From Bacteroidota bacterium (lineage in GTDB: Bacteria > Bacteroidota > Bacteroidia > Bacteroidales > Rikenellaceae), in the NCBI GenBank assembly GCA_023443765.1, contig JAEZTA010000196.1, positions 1-64,000 of the forward strand: 64,000 nt of DNA, given 5' to 3'. The position numbers were made by a program, and so were the translations under genes. Every line of letters starts with the position of its first letter. Position 1 is the stretch's first letter. Positions 63,769 to 64,000 of this stretch are shown in pieces. The notes beneath the pieces were generated by a model. It was given only the letters and a program-made list of their open reading frames with translations, made no database searches and was not told the origin of the DNA.

Positions 63769-64000
63769 ATGAAAGTAATATCGAATACGGAATTCGGAGG
63801 CGAGCGGCCTTTGTTCGAATCGCACGATCTCCGGCTGGAGAACGTCGTCATCCGCGCCGGAGAGTCGGCCATCAAGGAGTGCAGCAACATTGAAGCCGTC
63901 GACTGCCGGTTCGAGGGAAATTATCCCTTCTGGCATGTGCATGGTTTCGTTATCGACCGTTGTTTCTTCGATGTCGGCGGACGTTCGGCACTGTGGTACT
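63769..64000 (+). CDS. DUF3737-family protein, 3' end outside window
   Basis: The ATG at 63769 opens a frame that continues to the window end (77 codons). The sequence (GGERPLFESHDLRLENVVIRAGESAIKE, then FWHVHGFVIDRCFFDVGGRSALWY) matches what I know as DUF3737, a right-handed beta-helix-like family of unknown function. It continues the exported redox operon (25-nt gap). Confidence 0.78.
   Translation, partial: MKVISNTEFGGERPLFESHDLRLENVVIRAGESAIKECSNIEAVDCRFEGNYPFWHVHGFVIDRCFFDVGGRSALWY

Overview
The window looks like the chromosome of a high-GC member of the Bacteroidales, most likely a Rikenellaceae / Alistipes-type gut bacterium. The evidence is the many promoters with the Bacteroidetes -7 box TAnnTTTG (several with TTTG or TTG about 18-21 nt upstream), the general lack of Shine-Dalgarno sites, two TonB-dependent receptors, a fimbrillin-like GLUG lipoprotein, a Rho with a long N-terminal insertion, and lepA, lysA, pheT and trpB2 genes of Bacteroidales type. 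The genus is an inference. No rRNA, transposase, integrase or CRISPR array was seen.

1-24 kb: ettA (cut by the window edge), rubrerythrin, a CapA-like lipoprotein, a DUF4491 protein and an MscS channel read leftwards. They are followed by a ~490-nt imperfect inverted repeat without a gene, then a DcaP-like porin. Rightward genes are a metallophosphoesterase overlapping a RibD-type enzyme with reversed domain order, and a TolC / HlyD / two-permease export operon without its ATPase. Leftward again come a large TonB-type outer-membrane protein, a Spy-like periplasmic protein, a LytS/LytTR pair, a gamma-carbonic anhydrase and MazG. A GH20 hexosaminidase reads rightwards. The LytS kinase carries, between its first two membrane segments, a stretch that closely resembles the RNA-binding OB fold of Rho.

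24-49 kb: a 51-codon peptide gene precedes a GLUG lipoprotein. Then come a lysoplasmalogenase and pheT (leftward), and a complete Trp-codon attenuator in front of trpB2. An EamA permease, lysA, lepA, an acyl-CoA synthetase, tRNA-Gly(CCC), glpK-glpF, an exported flavodoxin divergent from an AraC regulator, rho and an S1/P1 nuclease follow. The last group is an operon of DUF1893, a TonB receptor, an ECF S component and a DUF362 lipoprotein, probably an uptake system for an unidentified micronutrient.

49-64 kb: after a 0.5-kb AT-rich gap comes an accessory-looking region. It holds a TolC / adaptor / RND efflux operon, a half-size EamA protein, an OmpR-type two-component system, a PAP2 phosphatase fused to a barrel-like domain, two tandem AraC regulators, and a divergent operon of exported redox proteins (aldo/keto reductase, flavin reductase-ABM fusion, CMD-cupin fusion, cyclophilin-like lipoprotein) ending in a truncated DUF3737 gene.

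Two regulons can be read from promoter DNA alone. Three promoters (flavodoxin, DUF1893 operon, aldo/keto reductase operon) share a two-half-site element with 21-bp period ending exactly 31 nt before the -7 box; all fit the AraC paralogues. The RND efflux and PAP2 promoters share an 11-bp tandem repeat placed 8 nt before the -7 box, fitting the nearby OmpR-type regulator.
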